Below are positions 7,801-17,516 of a stretch of DNA of 64,000 bases, one piece after another. The DNA is from Edaphochlamys debaryana (taxonomy: Eukaryota; Chlorophyta; Chlorophyceae; Chlamydomonadales): positions 296,428 to 360,427 of the forward strand of contig JAEHOE010000131.1 of NCBI GenBank assembly GCA_016858145.1, given 5' to 3'. The notes below the pieces were generated by a model, which was not told the origin of the DNA, searched no databases, and worked only from the letters and a program-made list of their open reading frames with translations. The stretch's first letter is position 1; every line of letters begins with the position of its first letter. A program made the position numbers and the translations under genes.

Positions 7801-10586
7801 CAGGTTCCTATGCAGGTTCCAATTCCATTATCTACGATTCGACGGGCGCAACCGCAGGGACTCTTGCAGATAGCACCTTGAATACGGATGGCTATGTCGC
7901 GCGGTTTACAAGCAACGGATCACTTGCATGGTCCCTTCGGTTGACGTGCGGTGGTGCGATCGATCTAAATGGGGTCGCGCAGCTCCAGATGGTGTCCATG
8001 CTTGATCCTTCTTCGAATGACTATGGCTACGTAGCGGTTGGGTCCTACTACGGGACGTCCAACTTGACAGCTTATGACAAGAACGGCCTGGCCTACGGGG
8101 TGACGCTGCCTGCGTCAGCGACGCCCAGCAGCTTTGCGCTTCGCGCGGGCTCAGATGGATCTATCGCGTGGGTCCTGGGCATGGGCTCAGGTTCAGGTTC
8201 CGAGTCCAACGCAGCCATCGGCGTGGCTGCCGACAGCGTCAACGCGAGCTTCACGATCGGCGGCACGTTCTCATCGGGTACCTTTGCCGCGTCCAACTAT
8301 GATAACTCGGGCATCGGGGGAAGCCTGTCCAACTACGCCGCCGGCTCGTCCGAGTCATTCCTTGCGAGCTACACGGCTGGGGGTCAGTTGAGATGGCTCG
8401 GCAAGGTCTCGTCACAAGGGAGCAACAACGCGCTCTGCTCGATCAAGGTCTCTGCCAATAGCGATGTCTACGTCGCGGGAACGTTCTCAGGTGCAAGTTC
8501 GACACAGTTTTACTCTTCCAACGGTCTTGCATCCTCAAATGTGGTTTCCTCCGTAGGAACATCCAACGTCTTCCTCGCAAAGTACAGCGGCAGCGGCGAG
8601 TGTCTCTGGGCTACCAAGATCGGCGGCGCCTGCAACGAGTCGAGGCCCGTCCTGACGACGGTTCCCAATTACCCGAGCAGCATCCTCAACAACAATGGAC
8701 TTGTCATCACGGGCCTCTCGGACAGTCCTGTTCTGACAGCGTACCACGCCAGCAACCTGTACAGCAGGAATGTCCGCGGCTTCACACAAACGCTATCAAA
8801 TGCGGGCCCTCAAATGTCCTTCATGGCCAAGTTCTCGGTCGATGGCGTCGTCCAAGCGACCTGCAAGCATGGCGACAACAATGTCATCGTCTCCATGGCG
8901 CCCTGCCCCGACGGCGACGTCGTCTTCGGAGGCTACGCCCTCTCGAATTCGAGCTTGTTCAATTCAATATCGAACGTCTCCGTCACTTCGCAGGGTGGCT
9001 TTGTCGCCAAGTACAGCTGCAGGGATGTTCCGTATCCTTTGAAACTGGGCCAGACTCAGTGGGTTTCTCGTATCGCAACTACCGGCGCCACGAGCGTTCA
9101 AGATACTGACCTCCACGCACACACGGACGGCGTCGTCGTCGTGGGGAACAACACAGTCACAGGGACGACCATGATGGCCTACTACGCGAACGGCGAGCAG
9201 TGGCCAACATCCGCAACCGCGCCAAACGGAAACCAGAGCTGCGTTGTCAGTTACAAGCAAGATGGTGCCATCAATTGGATGGTGCGGCTCATGAAGTCAA
9301 ACGGCACCGGACTCACCGTGCCAGTGGTGGCAAGGTTGTACAACGGTAACTACCTGGCAGCTGGGTCCTTCGATACGAGCACTATCCTCAACGCCGACAA
9401 TACAACATTCGTGAGTTCAACCTTGACAAACATTGGTCTCGCAGACGCTTACATGGCCTGCTTTGACAGCTCTGGGACAGGTCTCTGGACCGCACGCATC
9501 GCGCAGCCCTCTGGCTCCGCGTCGGTCAGCAATACTCCTACTGCACTGATACCGACTCCCGATGGCGGCTTCGTCATTTGCCTGTCATCATACGAGACTG
9601 GTAACACTAACGGTGCCGCGGCGTACAGCGCATCGGGAACCATGTTCGGGACTACCCTGACGCTCCAAGACAATTCTTCACCGGATGCAGTCCTCGTCAA
9701 GTACTCGGCCGCGGGGCAGGTGCAATGGTTGACCAAGTGCGCGAGTACCGCCCTGGAGCGTCCGTTCAACGGCGTCGCCCTTGCCGATGGTTCCATCGTC
9801 ATTGGAGGCTATTACACCGGCGCAGATCTGTCCGCCTACAACGCGTCATCGCCGAATAGCGCACCCTTCGCGACGACCGCCGTCTTTACCAGTACGGCGT
9901 GTTACTTCCTTGTCAAGTACTCGAGCGCAGGAAGTGTCAGCTGGCTGAGCCGGCTTGTTTCTGGCGGTGCACTGGGGGCGTACTCGATGAACGCAAGATG
10001 CGTAGCGGCAACAAGTGACAACTGTGTCGTCCTGACTGGGACGTACCAGACTTCTCTAACTGCTTACAACGCAACGGGAAGCGCATTCGGGACGAGCTTG
10101 GCGACCAGCAGCGGCGTCGATGTCTTCATCGCCAAGTACTCGGTCGTCGATGGCAGCGTATCCTGGATCGTGCGTTTCAGCTCTCCCAACGCCGAGTCCT
10201 ATCCGACGGTCAGCACTCTATCCGACGGGCGCATCGTCATCGCGTTCGCCACGGCGACCGGTGCGGTGACTTACTACTCGCCAAGGACGTCTGCTTACTA
10301 CAGCAACATTGGCATCAGCGCCACGAGCGCAATCGTCGTTGCCGTTCTCTCCAGCATCGGCGCCATGACGCAGATCATGACGGCGACGTCGACCACGGGC
10401 TTGACATGGTCTAAGGCAAGTACGTCGCCTGACAACGAGGTCTACTTGACGGCAGGCTACACGGGTTTGGGCGCAGGCACGGAGGTCTCCGTCTACCACG
10501 CGGATAAGAGTAAGTTCAACACGATGGTGCCTTCCGCCGGCGACGCAACAGCGTATCACATGTTCCTGGCCAAGTGGCAGTTGTGA
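4818..10586 (+). CDS. Giant fibre-like protein 1 with propeller repeats (1,922 aa)
   Basis: Residues ~15-260 form a domain seen in phage tail fibres: it opens with NLIINGDMVIDQRNTGQP and closes with GSAATPFDKR..PLAQRYYEKS, matching the known NLLINGxFxxxQR ... GSxATPFExRxxxxELALCQRYY pattern of carbohydrate-binding fibre domains. From about residue 390 to the end there are more than twenty units of ~55-65 aa built on a G-(S/T)-Y...LTAYNASSPN...FGT.L......D.FLVKYSSAGxVQWLTR pattern, as in SBBP-type beta-propeller repeats. No signal peptide or membrane segment. Likely a virion surface or host-recognition protein; first of three tandem paralogues. Its central part (~6,000-7,900) is visibly richer in A/T than the same region of paralogue 2. 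Function is inferred from domain architecture. Confidence 0.8.
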   Translation: MAGISLCNIAQVVYGPPLWKNLIINGDMVIDQRNTGQPINITADDVYYGPDRLICSVNTGTFLPSYEMQQTLVTDLQNIATAARVTSTGQNTFKDIYRGVGLQYFIKGYAMRHLFWGQQNGSPATFSMYFKTNVTGTHSISFTNEARNRSYVAPFTVTTPDAWSNVQIIVLPPPVGSGFSSSNSVGLRIDIDYTCSHLTTNQSNQWLPYMATVPTGYASNIFLTSNNYVELTGLQFEQGSAATPFDKRCLPIEVPLAQRYYEKSTPIDVAVSSASTDAMSTAESVLLNLTKMGQVAFQTEKFRAPTVDLFNSAMSNPGSNLFNARLATGANTTVYPWADKKSIILTAGPSNTANQPISTQWAADAEVRPARTMATRGEIEWFTGMRGPYGQRSNSAVAHIAAMPDGSFFTTGQFYTTSFTAYDASDFISNAFSTYLTRIGNCNNAFVCKVNSSGSTQWLAGLQGQLQQIQPLAVVPTADGNVVTVGVCWTSNATALTAYNANGTGGMQIPGSTNTYDIYIAKYSESGNVQWVTSIVSPLNENVAYATATLDGGVIVAGTSQMSNMNAFNADGTTFATKLQYNAARFNALVVKYNSAGYVQWLTKVTGVATIGLASVGLCTTSDNGCALVGSYSNSLTAYNASSPNTAAFGTQLTLSLGSSDTFVAKYSQSGSVEWLTRISACSNIEQTTAVAATNDGGLVVGGNMSTNGNILTAFNASDPNGTRFGTMLYGSGFQSYLVKYSSNGNVQWLTKVVGQATLQRICCLADQSIVVSGMNNIATPLVVHSSDNPNSNGAVLASNLNADSFILKFDANGVFEKDVAWVQGQTGASKVINHIAPTADNGMVIAISALDVNCELLDISRNVRSIVNPLNNMIVVAPTVTKLTNVSAPTASQLVTNKWVGYASSLGGYNAVVATACDSQRNVYIVGTFTGASLTISDTNAFQNVLMNSGLPDVFIAKHTQLGNVMWTTRIAKATVPLTGNCLSTTVDDGLILAGSYAGSNSIIYDSTGATAGTLADSTLNTDGYVARFTSNGSLAWSLRLTCGGAIDLNGVAQLQMVSMLDPSSNDYGYVAVGSYYGTSNLTAYDKNGLAYGVTLPASATPSSFALRAGSDGSIAWVLGMGSGSGSESNAAIGVAADSVNASFTIGGTFSSGTFAASNYDNSGIGGSLSNYAAGSSESFLASYTAGGQLRWLGKVSSQGSNNALCSIKVSANSDVYVAGTFSGASSTQFYSSNGLASSNVVSSVGTSNVFLAKYSGSGECLWATKIGGACNESRPVLTTVPNYPSSILNNNGLVITGLSDSPVLTAYHASNLYSRNVRGFTQTLSNAGPQMSFMAKFSVDGVVQATCKHGDNNVIVSMAPCPDGDVVFGGYALSNSSLFNSISNVSVTSQGGFVAKYSCRDVPYPLKLGQTQWVSRIATTGATSVQDTDLHAHTDGVVVVGNNTVTGTTMMAYYANGEQWPTSATAPNGNQSCVVSYKQDGAINWMVRLMKSNGTGLTVPVVARLYNGNYLAAGSFDTSTILNADNTTFVSSTLTNIGLADAYMACFDSSGTGLWTARIAQPSGSASVSNTPTALIPTPDGGFVICLSSYETGNTNGAAAYSASGTMFGTTLTLQDNSSPDAVLVKYSAAGQVQWLTKCASTALERPFNGVALADGSIVIGGYYTGADLSAYNASSPNSAPFATTAVFTSTACYFLVKYSSAGSVSWLSRLVSGGALGAYSMNARCVAATSDNCVVLTGTYQTSLTAYNATGSAFGTSLATSSGVDVFIAKYSVVDGSVSWIVRFSSPNAESYPTVSTLSDGRIVIAFATATGAVTYYSPRTSAYYSNIGISATSAIVVAVLSSIGAMTQIMTATSTTGLTWSKASTSPDNEVYLTAGYTGLGAGTEVSVYHADKSKFNTMVPSAGDATAYHMFLAKWQL

Positions 10587-10651
10587 GAGATGTGACAAAT
10601 AAAAATGCATCATAACAAAACATTGTGGCAGAGGTCAAGAAAAAGCAGAAC

Positions 10652-13600
10652 ATGCCGTTACCGTCTCTGTCTAACCTGGCGTGTTACGCGTATGGGCCGC
10701 CCTTGTGGCGAAACATGATCGTCAACGGCGACATGGCGATCGACCAGCGTAACATCGGCCAACCCATCAATATTACCGCAGATGACATGTACTTCGGCCT
10801 GGATAGGCTCGTCTGTTCGGTGAACACGCAGACGGTGTTACCGTCTTATAGGCTTCAGCAGACCTCTGTGAGTGACCTCCAAAACATTGCCACGGCCGCA
10901 CGGCTAACATCAACAGGGCAAAATACATTCAAGGACATCTACAGTGGCGTCGGCCTGCAGTATTTCATCGAAGGCTACGCCATGCGCCACCTCTTTTGGG
11001 GCCAGCAGAACGGTACCCCGGCGACCTTCTCGATGTCGTTCAGGACCAATGTCACTGGAACTCACTCAATCTCCTTCACGAATGAAGCGCAGAACCGGTC
11101 CTACGTAGCTCCTTTCACAGTGACGACGCCGGACACCTGGTCCAACGTTCAGCTCGTCATACCGCCGCCGCCGGTCGGGAGCGCCTTCTCAAGTTCGAAT
11201 AGCGTTGGCCTCCAGATTGATATTGATTACACCTGCTCCAACTTGACGACGAGCCAGAGCAACCAGTGGCTGCCCTTCATGGCCACTGTCCCCACAGGAT
11301 ACGCCTCGAACATCTTCCTGACATCGAACAACTACGTCGAGCTCACGGGCCTGCAGTTCCAGCCCGGGTCCAACGGCAGCGCCTATGACAAGCGGTCCCT
11401 CGCGATCGAGCTTCCGCTCGCGCAACGCTACTACGAGAAGAGCACTCCCATTGACGTCTCCGCCTCGGCGTCCACGGGTTCGACAGACGGCGCCGACATC
11501 CTAACCATGAGCGCCACGACCATGGCACAGATGCTCTACAGTACAGAGAAGTTCCAGCAGCCCTCGGTCGATCTGTACAGCCCCGTCTTGACGAACCCGG
11601 CGACGGCCCGGTATAACGCGCGGCTGACCACGGGCGCCGACATCTGCTTGACACCAACGTCGACGAAGAAGTCCTTGATCCTCGCGGCGTCGACGTCCAA
11701 CGCCTTTGGCAAGAGTTTCTGGACGCAGTGGGCCGCCGACGCCGAGGTCGCCCCCCTCCATCCTCCAGTGACCCGCGGCGCCGTCGAGTGGATCTCGGCC
11801 ATGCGCGGTTCCATTGCGAGCTGCAACGCCTTCGCATCTGCGGTCACGGCGCTCAAGGACGGCTCCATCGTCACGACGGGCTACTTCAACAATCCTGTCC
11901 TAATAGCGTACCACGCATCAGACCCCAACTCCAACGCATTTGGCACGACGCTCACGAATACCGGGGGCAACGATGTGTACATCTGCAAGCACAGCGCTTC
12001 CGGGACCGTCCAGTGGCTCGCGGCCCTCTCTGGTCCCTCGACGTCAACGGACCAGAGCATCGGTCTCGCGGGGACCACCGATGGCCACATCGCGGCCGTG
12101 GGGACGTACACGGCCGCCACGCTGACCGCGTTCGGCGCCGACGGCACGGCTGCGGGCCAAATGACCAATGCAGCAGGGAACGCGGGCACGGAGGACCTCT
12201 TTGTTGCCAAGTACTCGAAAGCCGGGCAGGTCCAGTGGCTCGCGGGCATAACATCGCTCGAGGCCGACGGGGCGGCGGGTGTCGTGGCGACGCGTGACGG
12301 CGGCATCGTCGTCGCGGGCAACTCGACGATGAGCAACTTCCTGGCCTACAATGCCGACGGCTCGCCGTTCGCTACGACGCTGACGCAGCTCTCTGCATCA
12401 AACGATGCGTTCCTGGTCAAGTACACCAACGCGGGCTACATCCACTGGGTGACGCGCATCGCATCTATGGGCCAGGACTACGCGCAAGCACTCTGCGCCA
12501 CCGCGGACGCGGGCGTCGCCCTGGTTGGCCGGTACTCGACTTCTCTGACAGCGTACAACGCGTCCAGCCCCAACAGCGCCGGGTTCCTCACGCAGCTGAC
12601 CGCCAACGCTGGCGCGGACGACGCGTTCGTTGTCAAGTACGATGTCACGGGATCTGTCCAGTGGATGGCGCGTGTGGCCAGCTCCGGATCGGACACGCCG
12701 TCATCTGTCGCCGCGACGCTCGACGGCGGCGTCCTTGTCTGGGGTGTCTACACGTCGGGCACGGTCACCGCGTACCCCGCTGCCGACCCCAACGGCGCCG
12801 GCTTCGGCACAGTCCTCACCGCATCTGGCTCGGGCTCTGACTCGTTCCTCGTCAAGTTCTCGAGCGCCGGCGCGGTCCAGTGGGTCACCCGCGTGGCTGG
12901 TGGCACGGCCCTGAAGCGCGTCCTCTGCATGACAGACGGCAGCCTCGTCGCGAGCACAAGCGCTTCCGCAGGGGCATTCTCGGTCTACAGCTCGGACGCA
13001 CCCAACTCAAACGCCGTCTCTCTGACGCCCAACGGTGCCGACTCATTCATCCTCAAGTTCTCCGCGGATGGGCTGTACGAGGAGAGCGCGCAAATCACGG
13101 GAAACGGCACGGAGGCCATCGCGCAGATCGCGGCGACCGCTGATAACAGCATCCTCGCGCACGGCCACTCGACGAGCTATTTCCTGCTCCCATACGACTC
13201 GAGCTCCGGGAATAACTTGAGAAAGCCCGTCCTGAACACGTTGACGAACTCAATGCCCTTCCTGGCCAAGTACAGCAGCTTCGTGACGCCGCCCGCCTCT
13301 CAACTAATCAAGAACAACTGGACCTCGCGCGTCTCTGGAGGTCCAGCAGGAGGAGGTCTATCGGGAGCCTACACCGTCGATGCTGATGTGGACGGCAACA
13401 TTTACGCTGCAGGGCCGTTCAGCTCGTCAAATTTGACGATCTACAACGCCGCCATGGTCGCTTACGGGACCAGCCTCACAAAGAGCAGCTCGCAAGAAGA
13501 CCTCTTCGTCGCCAAGTTCTCGCAGACAGGCAGTGTGCTCTGGGTGGCCCGTGTCTCCGCAGCGACGCTCGCGACGTACGGGGGGAGCCTGGCAGCATCG

Positions 13601-16465
13601 CTCGACGGCGGCCTCGTCATCGCAGGCATGTTCAGCGGGGCAGCCATGACCATCTACGATACAACAGGCGCTGCAGCGACTTCCTTGGTGAACAGCGGGT
13701 CTTCGACTTTGAATACAGACGGCTTCATCTGCGTCCTGTCATCCTCTGGGCAGCTGACATGGGCAGGCCAGCTGGACTGCGGGGGCGTCGTGGCCGTCAA
13801 CGGCGTCTGCCAGGCCCAGGTCAATCACCTGCGCTCCCTAGCCGGAAGTAACTATGGTTTTGTGGCGGTGGGCTCCTACTACGGAGCGTCGGCGCTGACT
13901 TATAGATCGGCTGGCACGACCTACGGGGACATGCTACCCGCTTCTTCGAGTTTTCCCAGCGCCTTTTCCATGCGGTTTTCACCAGCGGGTTCCCTACTGG
14001 CGATCAACGGCTTTGGTACAGGATCAGGCTCGCCGTCACAAGGATCCAACGTAGCCACGGGAGTCGCGCCGAATAGAAACGATGCGAGCGTCTTCATCAC
14101 CGGCGCGTACAGCGCCGGCGTCTTCACGGCGTCCAACCACAACGGCACGGGCCCTTTCGGCTCACTCTCCAATGCCAGCGCGGGGTCCTGGGAGACGTTC
14201 CTGACTTGTTCACGCAGCAACGGGCCCCTGACCTGGCTCGTGAGAGTCACCTCCGCGGGCAGCAACAACTTTGCATCTTCCATGAAGACGACGCAGAACC
14301 AGGATGTCTTACTGACGGGAACCTTTTCGGGATCGAGTTCGACACAGTTCTACTCCTGGTCCAATGTGCCATCGTCAAATTCAGTGACAGCGACCGGCAC
14401 GTCCAACGTCTTCCTCGCAAAGTACAGCGGCAGCGGCGAGTGTCTCTGGGCCACCAAGATCGGCGGCGCCTGCAACGAGTCGAGGCCCGTCCTGACGACG
14501 GTTCCCAATTTCCCGAGCGGCCTCCTCAACAACAATGGACTCGTCATCACGGGCCTCTCGGACAGCCCTGTTCTGACCGCATACCACGCCAGCAACCTGT
14601 ACAGTACAAACGTCCGCGGGTTCCCGCAAACGCTCTTGAATGCGGGTCCTCAAAAAATGTCCTTCATGGCCAAGTACTCAGTCGATGGCGTCGTCCAAGC
14701 GACCTGCAAGCACGGGGACAACAACGTCATCGTCTCAATGTCACCCTGCCCCGACGGCGACGTCATCCTTGGAGGCTACGCCCTCTCGAATGTGCAACTC
14801 TTCAATTCGATCTCGAACGTTCCCCTGTCTGCGCAGAGCGGCTTTGTCGCCAAGTACAGCTGCAGAGATGTGCCCTGCCCTGCAAAAATCGGACAAGCCC
14901 AGTGGGTCGCTCGGACTGCAGTGACCCCATCTAATGTATCTAGTTTTGATTGGTTCCTCAGCGCTAACGAAACAGGTGTCGTCATGTGTGGAACGCAGTC
15001 AACTGCTGGCACACTAACACCGTTTCATGCATCGGGACAAGCATGGTCATCCAACCTCACCGTAACGGGAACGGAGACGCAGACTGGTGTCTTCAGTTAC
15101 AGTCCAGACGGACAGGTCAAGTGGGCGTGTCAACTCGCAAGACTAGTCAGTCCAGCCATCAGAACTTCTGCGGTACAAATACTGACCAGCGGGGATACCG
15201 TGATAGCTGGCTCGTACAACGTGAACAGCAATAGCGCCGTCATCTTCAACAATTCTGACGGCTCATTCTTCAGTAGCATGTCCAACTTGAGTCGTAATGA
15301 CGTGTGGATCGCGCGTTACAACAGCAATGGTCTTGGCCGATGGACTGCGCGTATCGGACAAGACCCAGCGGGGACGACCCGCACAATCAATAACACTGTG
15401 TATGGAATCATCCCTACGTTGGACAATGGCATGGCTGTAGTCGCACAAACATTACAAAATTTCAATGCGTCGAATGCTTGCGCTATCTACAATTCGACGG
15501 GGACAGCGTTTGCGACACAACTCAATTCCACTCTGACACGTGGCAGTGTCGTCCTTGCAAAATATGATTCCTCCGGCGCAGTTCAATGGGTCACAAAATG
15601 TAATGGTACTGGCGATGACATACCCAATGGCGGAGTTGCTTTACCGGATGGGGGCTTACTCGTCAGCGGGGTCTTCGCTGGTTCTCTGTCAGCGTACAAT
15701 GCCTCGTCACCGAATTCTGGGCCATTTGGGACCACATTGCAGTCTGCATCCACTTCAGTCCATGCCTTGTTTCTGGTCAAGTACACGAGTAACGGTGATG
15801 TCAATTGGCTCGCAAAGATAGCAGCTTCAAATACCTTGCAGTACTTCTATGCTGTCAAAAATGTGTGCGCTACAACAGACAACTGCATCGCCATCACCGG
15901 CGGGTTCAGGTCGTCGATTGACCTGTACGACGCCAACGGGACCGCTTTTGCGACACGCCTGACGTCGGTCGCTTCTTCAAATGACGACATCTTTGTTGCC
16001 AAGTACACATCTGCAGGGAAACCCGTCTGGCTGTCGCAGTTCTCTGCCCTTGGAACGGAGGTTCAACCAGCTGTAGCCGCCCTATCCGACGGGCGTATCG
16101 CTGTCACATTCCAGACCAACTCATCAGAGGTAACGTACATCACGCCCACGGGAAACACGTACTTCCGCAAAATTCCCATCACGTCCACAACAGCGGCAGT
16201 CACCGCGACGCTTTCCGAAAACGGTTCCCTATTACATGCCATGACAGTGAACTCCGCCAATATCGCTAGCAATAGCTCGATACCTGCTTTCAGCACAACT
16301 CCTGATAATTCAATGTACATGATCGGTGGGTACTCCGGCTGTAACGTCGGGACAGATGTCACCGTTTACAACGCGGATCAGACGCAGTTCAGGACATACT
16401 TACCATCAACTGGAGTGGCGAACGGAGCGAACCGGCACATCTTTCTTTCAAAGTGGCAGCTGTAG
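10652..16465 (+). CDS. Giant fibre-like protein 2 with propeller repeats (1,937 aa)
   Basis: The first ATG is at 10652 (MPLPSLSNLACYAYGPPLW); an in-frame GTG at 10625 is less likely in a eukaryotic virus. Same architecture as its upstream neighbour: tail-fibre-like N-terminal domain of ~250 aa ending ..YDKRSLAIELPLAQRYYEKS, then a long array of ~60-aa propeller repeats. N-terminal domains of the three paralogues are nearly identical, while many repeats differ. The start lies only 65 bp after the stop of gene 1, with an AT-rich spacer (gagatgtgacaaataaaaatgc) that could hold both a polyadenylation signal and a promoter. Its TAG stop abuts the left inverted repeat of an insertion at 16465. Confidence 0.8.
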   Translation: MPLPSLSNLACYAYGPPLWRNMIVNGDMAIDQRNIGQPINITADDMYFGLDRLVCSVNTQTVLPSYRLQQTSVSDLQNIATAARLTSTGQNTFKDIYSGVGLQYFIEGYAMRHLFWGQQNGTPATFSMSFRTNVTGTHSISFTNEAQNRSYVAPFTVTTPDTWSNVQLVIPPPPVGSAFSSSNSVGLQIDIDYTCSNLTTSQSNQWLPFMATVPTGYASNIFLTSNNYVELTGLQFQPGSNGSAYDKRSLAIELPLAQRYYEKSTPIDVSASASTGSTDGADILTMSATTMAQMLYSTEKFQQPSVDLYSPVLTNPATARYNARLTTGADICLTPTSTKKSLILAASTSNAFGKSFWTQWAADAEVAPLHPPVTRGAVEWISAMRGSIASCNAFASAVTALKDGSIVTTGYFNNPVLIAYHASDPNSNAFGTTLTNTGGNDVYICKHSASGTVQWLAALSGPSTSTDQSIGLAGTTDGHIAAVGTYTAATLTAFGADGTAAGQMTNAAGNAGTEDLFVAKYSKAGQVQWLAGITSLEADGAAGVVATRDGGIVVAGNSTMSNFLAYNADGSPFATTLTQLSASNDAFLVKYTNAGYIHWVTRIASMGQDYAQALCATADAGVALVGRYSTSLTAYNASSPNSAGFLTQLTANAGADDAFVVKYDVTGSVQWMARVASSGSDTPSSVAATLDGGVLVWGVYTSGTVTAYPAADPNGAGFGTVLTASGSGSDSFLVKFSSAGAVQWVTRVAGGTALKRVLCMTDGSLVASTSASAGAFSVYSSDAPNSNAVSLTPNGADSFILKFSADGLYEESAQITGNGTEAIAQIAATADNSILAHGHSTSYFLLPYDSSSGNNLRKPVLNTLTNSMPFLAKYSSFVTPPASQLIKNNWTSRVSGGPAGGGLSGAYTVDADVDGNIYAAGPFSSSNLTIYNAAMVAYGTSLTKSSSQEDLFVAKFSQTGSVLWVARVSAATLATYGGSLAASLDGGLVIAGMFSGAAMTIYDTTGAAATSLVNSGSSTLNTDGFICVLSSSGQLTWAGQLDCGGVVAVNGVCQAQVNHLRSLAGSNYGFVAVGSYYGASALTYRSAGTTYGDMLPASSSFPSAFSMRFSPAGSLLAINGFGTGSGSPSQGSNVATGVAPNRNDASVFITGAYSAGVFTASNHNGTGPFGSLSNASAGSWETFLTCSRSNGPLTWLVRVTSAGSNNFASSMKTTQNQDVLLTGTFSGSSSTQFYSWSNVPSSNSVTATGTSNVFLAKYSGSGECLWATKIGGACNESRPVLTTVPNFPSGLLNNNGLVITGLSDSPVLTAYHASNLYSTNVRGFPQTLLNAGPQKMSFMAKYSVDGVVQATCKHGDNNVIVSMSPCPDGDVILGGYALSNVQLFNSISNVPLSAQSGFVAKYSCRDVPCPAKIGQAQWVARTAVTPSNVSSFDWFLSANETGVVMCGTQSTAGTLTPFHASGQAWSSNLTVTGTETQTGVFSYSPDGQVKWACQLARLVSPAIRTSAVQILTSGDTVIAGSYNVNSNSAVIFNNSDGSFFSSMSNLSRNDVWIARYNSNGLGRWTARIGQDPAGTTRTINNTVYGIIPTLDNGMAVVAQTLQNFNASNACAIYNSTGTAFATQLNSTLTRGSVVLAKYDSSGAVQWVTKCNGTGDDIPNGGVALPDGGLLVSGVFAGSLSAYNASSPNSGPFGTTLQSASTSVHALFLVKYTSNGDVNWLAKIAASNTLQYFYAVKNVCATTDNCIAITGGFRSSIDLYDANGTAFATRLTSVASSNDDIFVAKYTSAGKPVWLSQFSALGTEVQPAVAALSDGRIAVTFQTNSSEVTYITPTGNTYFRKIPITSTTAAVTATLSENGSLLHAMTVNSANIASNSSIPAFSTTPDNSMYMIGGYSGCNVGTDVTVYNADQTQFRTYLPSTGVANGANRHIFLSKWQL

Positions 16466-17283
16466 ATACACTCGGCAAAGTGAATTCTGATTGTGGGGGA
16501 GGGGACTCTTTACATCCGCTACATTTTAGCTGCTACTCTTTCACAGTCTTTAGCAGATTCTCCTCAAGCAACTCTCTCAATGGAGTAATTAAGAAGATTT
16601 TGAGAAAGAAACCGATTCAAAGAAGCGTCCAGACTCCAGAGTAGCAGCAACAGGTGGTAGCTCACCGGCCAACCAAGTTCCTTCCGTGGTATTCTGAGAT
16701 CGGCATGAGGTTTGCGAATACACTCACGGACAGCCCTTGACTGGGCTGATGGTTGATGGGTGTCTTGGTTATCAACTGTCCGGGTCCGAGACATGCTTGG
16801 TTACACTCTGACAAGTGAATTTTGATACACCTCAAAACGATGACAACATGACAACATGGTTTAGTGTCATCGAGTCCCGGCGATCGCTTCAGTGCGGCAT
16901 ATCCTTCAATGGGTCAAGGACTTCCGCACCCCACTGGACGCCGACCCTGATCGAGTGTCTACAGTCCGAGGTGTACGGTTGCAATGGTGTGGTCCACCAA
17001 ACAGATGCTGCAACCCGTGGTCGTCAGATCAACACCTTGTGCTAAACCAAATGCTGGGGGGTAGAGGCGTCTTGGTGGAGAGCTCTACTGCGGAGGCGAT
17101 GGCTTGTGTCTCTAGAGATGTAGGCTGTCGCTGAGGAAGCAATGAACAAGGCCCTAGCGTTGGGTTCGGGTCTCGCGTCTGCTAGGGTGCAAAGAGACGC
17201 GAGGGAGGCCCGACCTATACACACAGAAGGTGGATGCGGGTGATATTCCGAGGTGTCTCAGAATTCACTTTGCCGAGTGTATC
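16465..17283. mobile_element. MITE-like insertion with 26-bp perfect terminal inverted repeats
   Basis: 16465-16490 and 17258-17283 are perfect 26-bp inverted repeats, read outside-in as gatacactcggcaaagtg... . Their left end coincides with the last base of the stop codon of fibre gene 2. Two weaker relatives of the same motif occur at about 16800-16823 (same orientation as the left copy) and 17447-17471 (opposite orientation), as if a second related element overlapped the first. The ~770 bp inside has no convincing gene. No clear target-site duplication was seen. Confidence 0.6.
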
Positions 17284-17516
17284 GCATGGGTTCTCGGTGT
17301 ACTCCCACAACACCCCATGGCAGAGTACAGAGATTACCTTGACAGTTTTCGTGTCAGGCAACTACTCACATACTCTTGGATTACCCTGATGTCTGTTAGG
17401 TGGCCTGCAAGGAATCTATCAACAGCTGCAGTCTTTCTGGGGTGTATGGTAATTCATTTGACAGAGTGTAACACCAAAGAAATTAACTCAACCAATACAA
17501 AGATCGTCACGACCAT
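17284..17516. other. Leader of fibre gene 3, no gene seen
   Basis: This stretch contains the imperfect inverted-repeat relative at 17447-17471 and an AT-rich segment just before the ATG at 17517 that probably acts as promoter for fibre gene 3. No coding sequence was recognised. Confidence 0.4.

Noticed and set aside
10625..10651. GTG start for fibre gene 2
   Set aside because: Eukaryotic-type virus genes start at ATG; the ATG at 10652 aligns with the starts of the other paralogues.
16491..17257. Transposase inside the inverted-repeat element
   Set aside because: Frames are short (about 80 codons at most) and show no transposase motifs.
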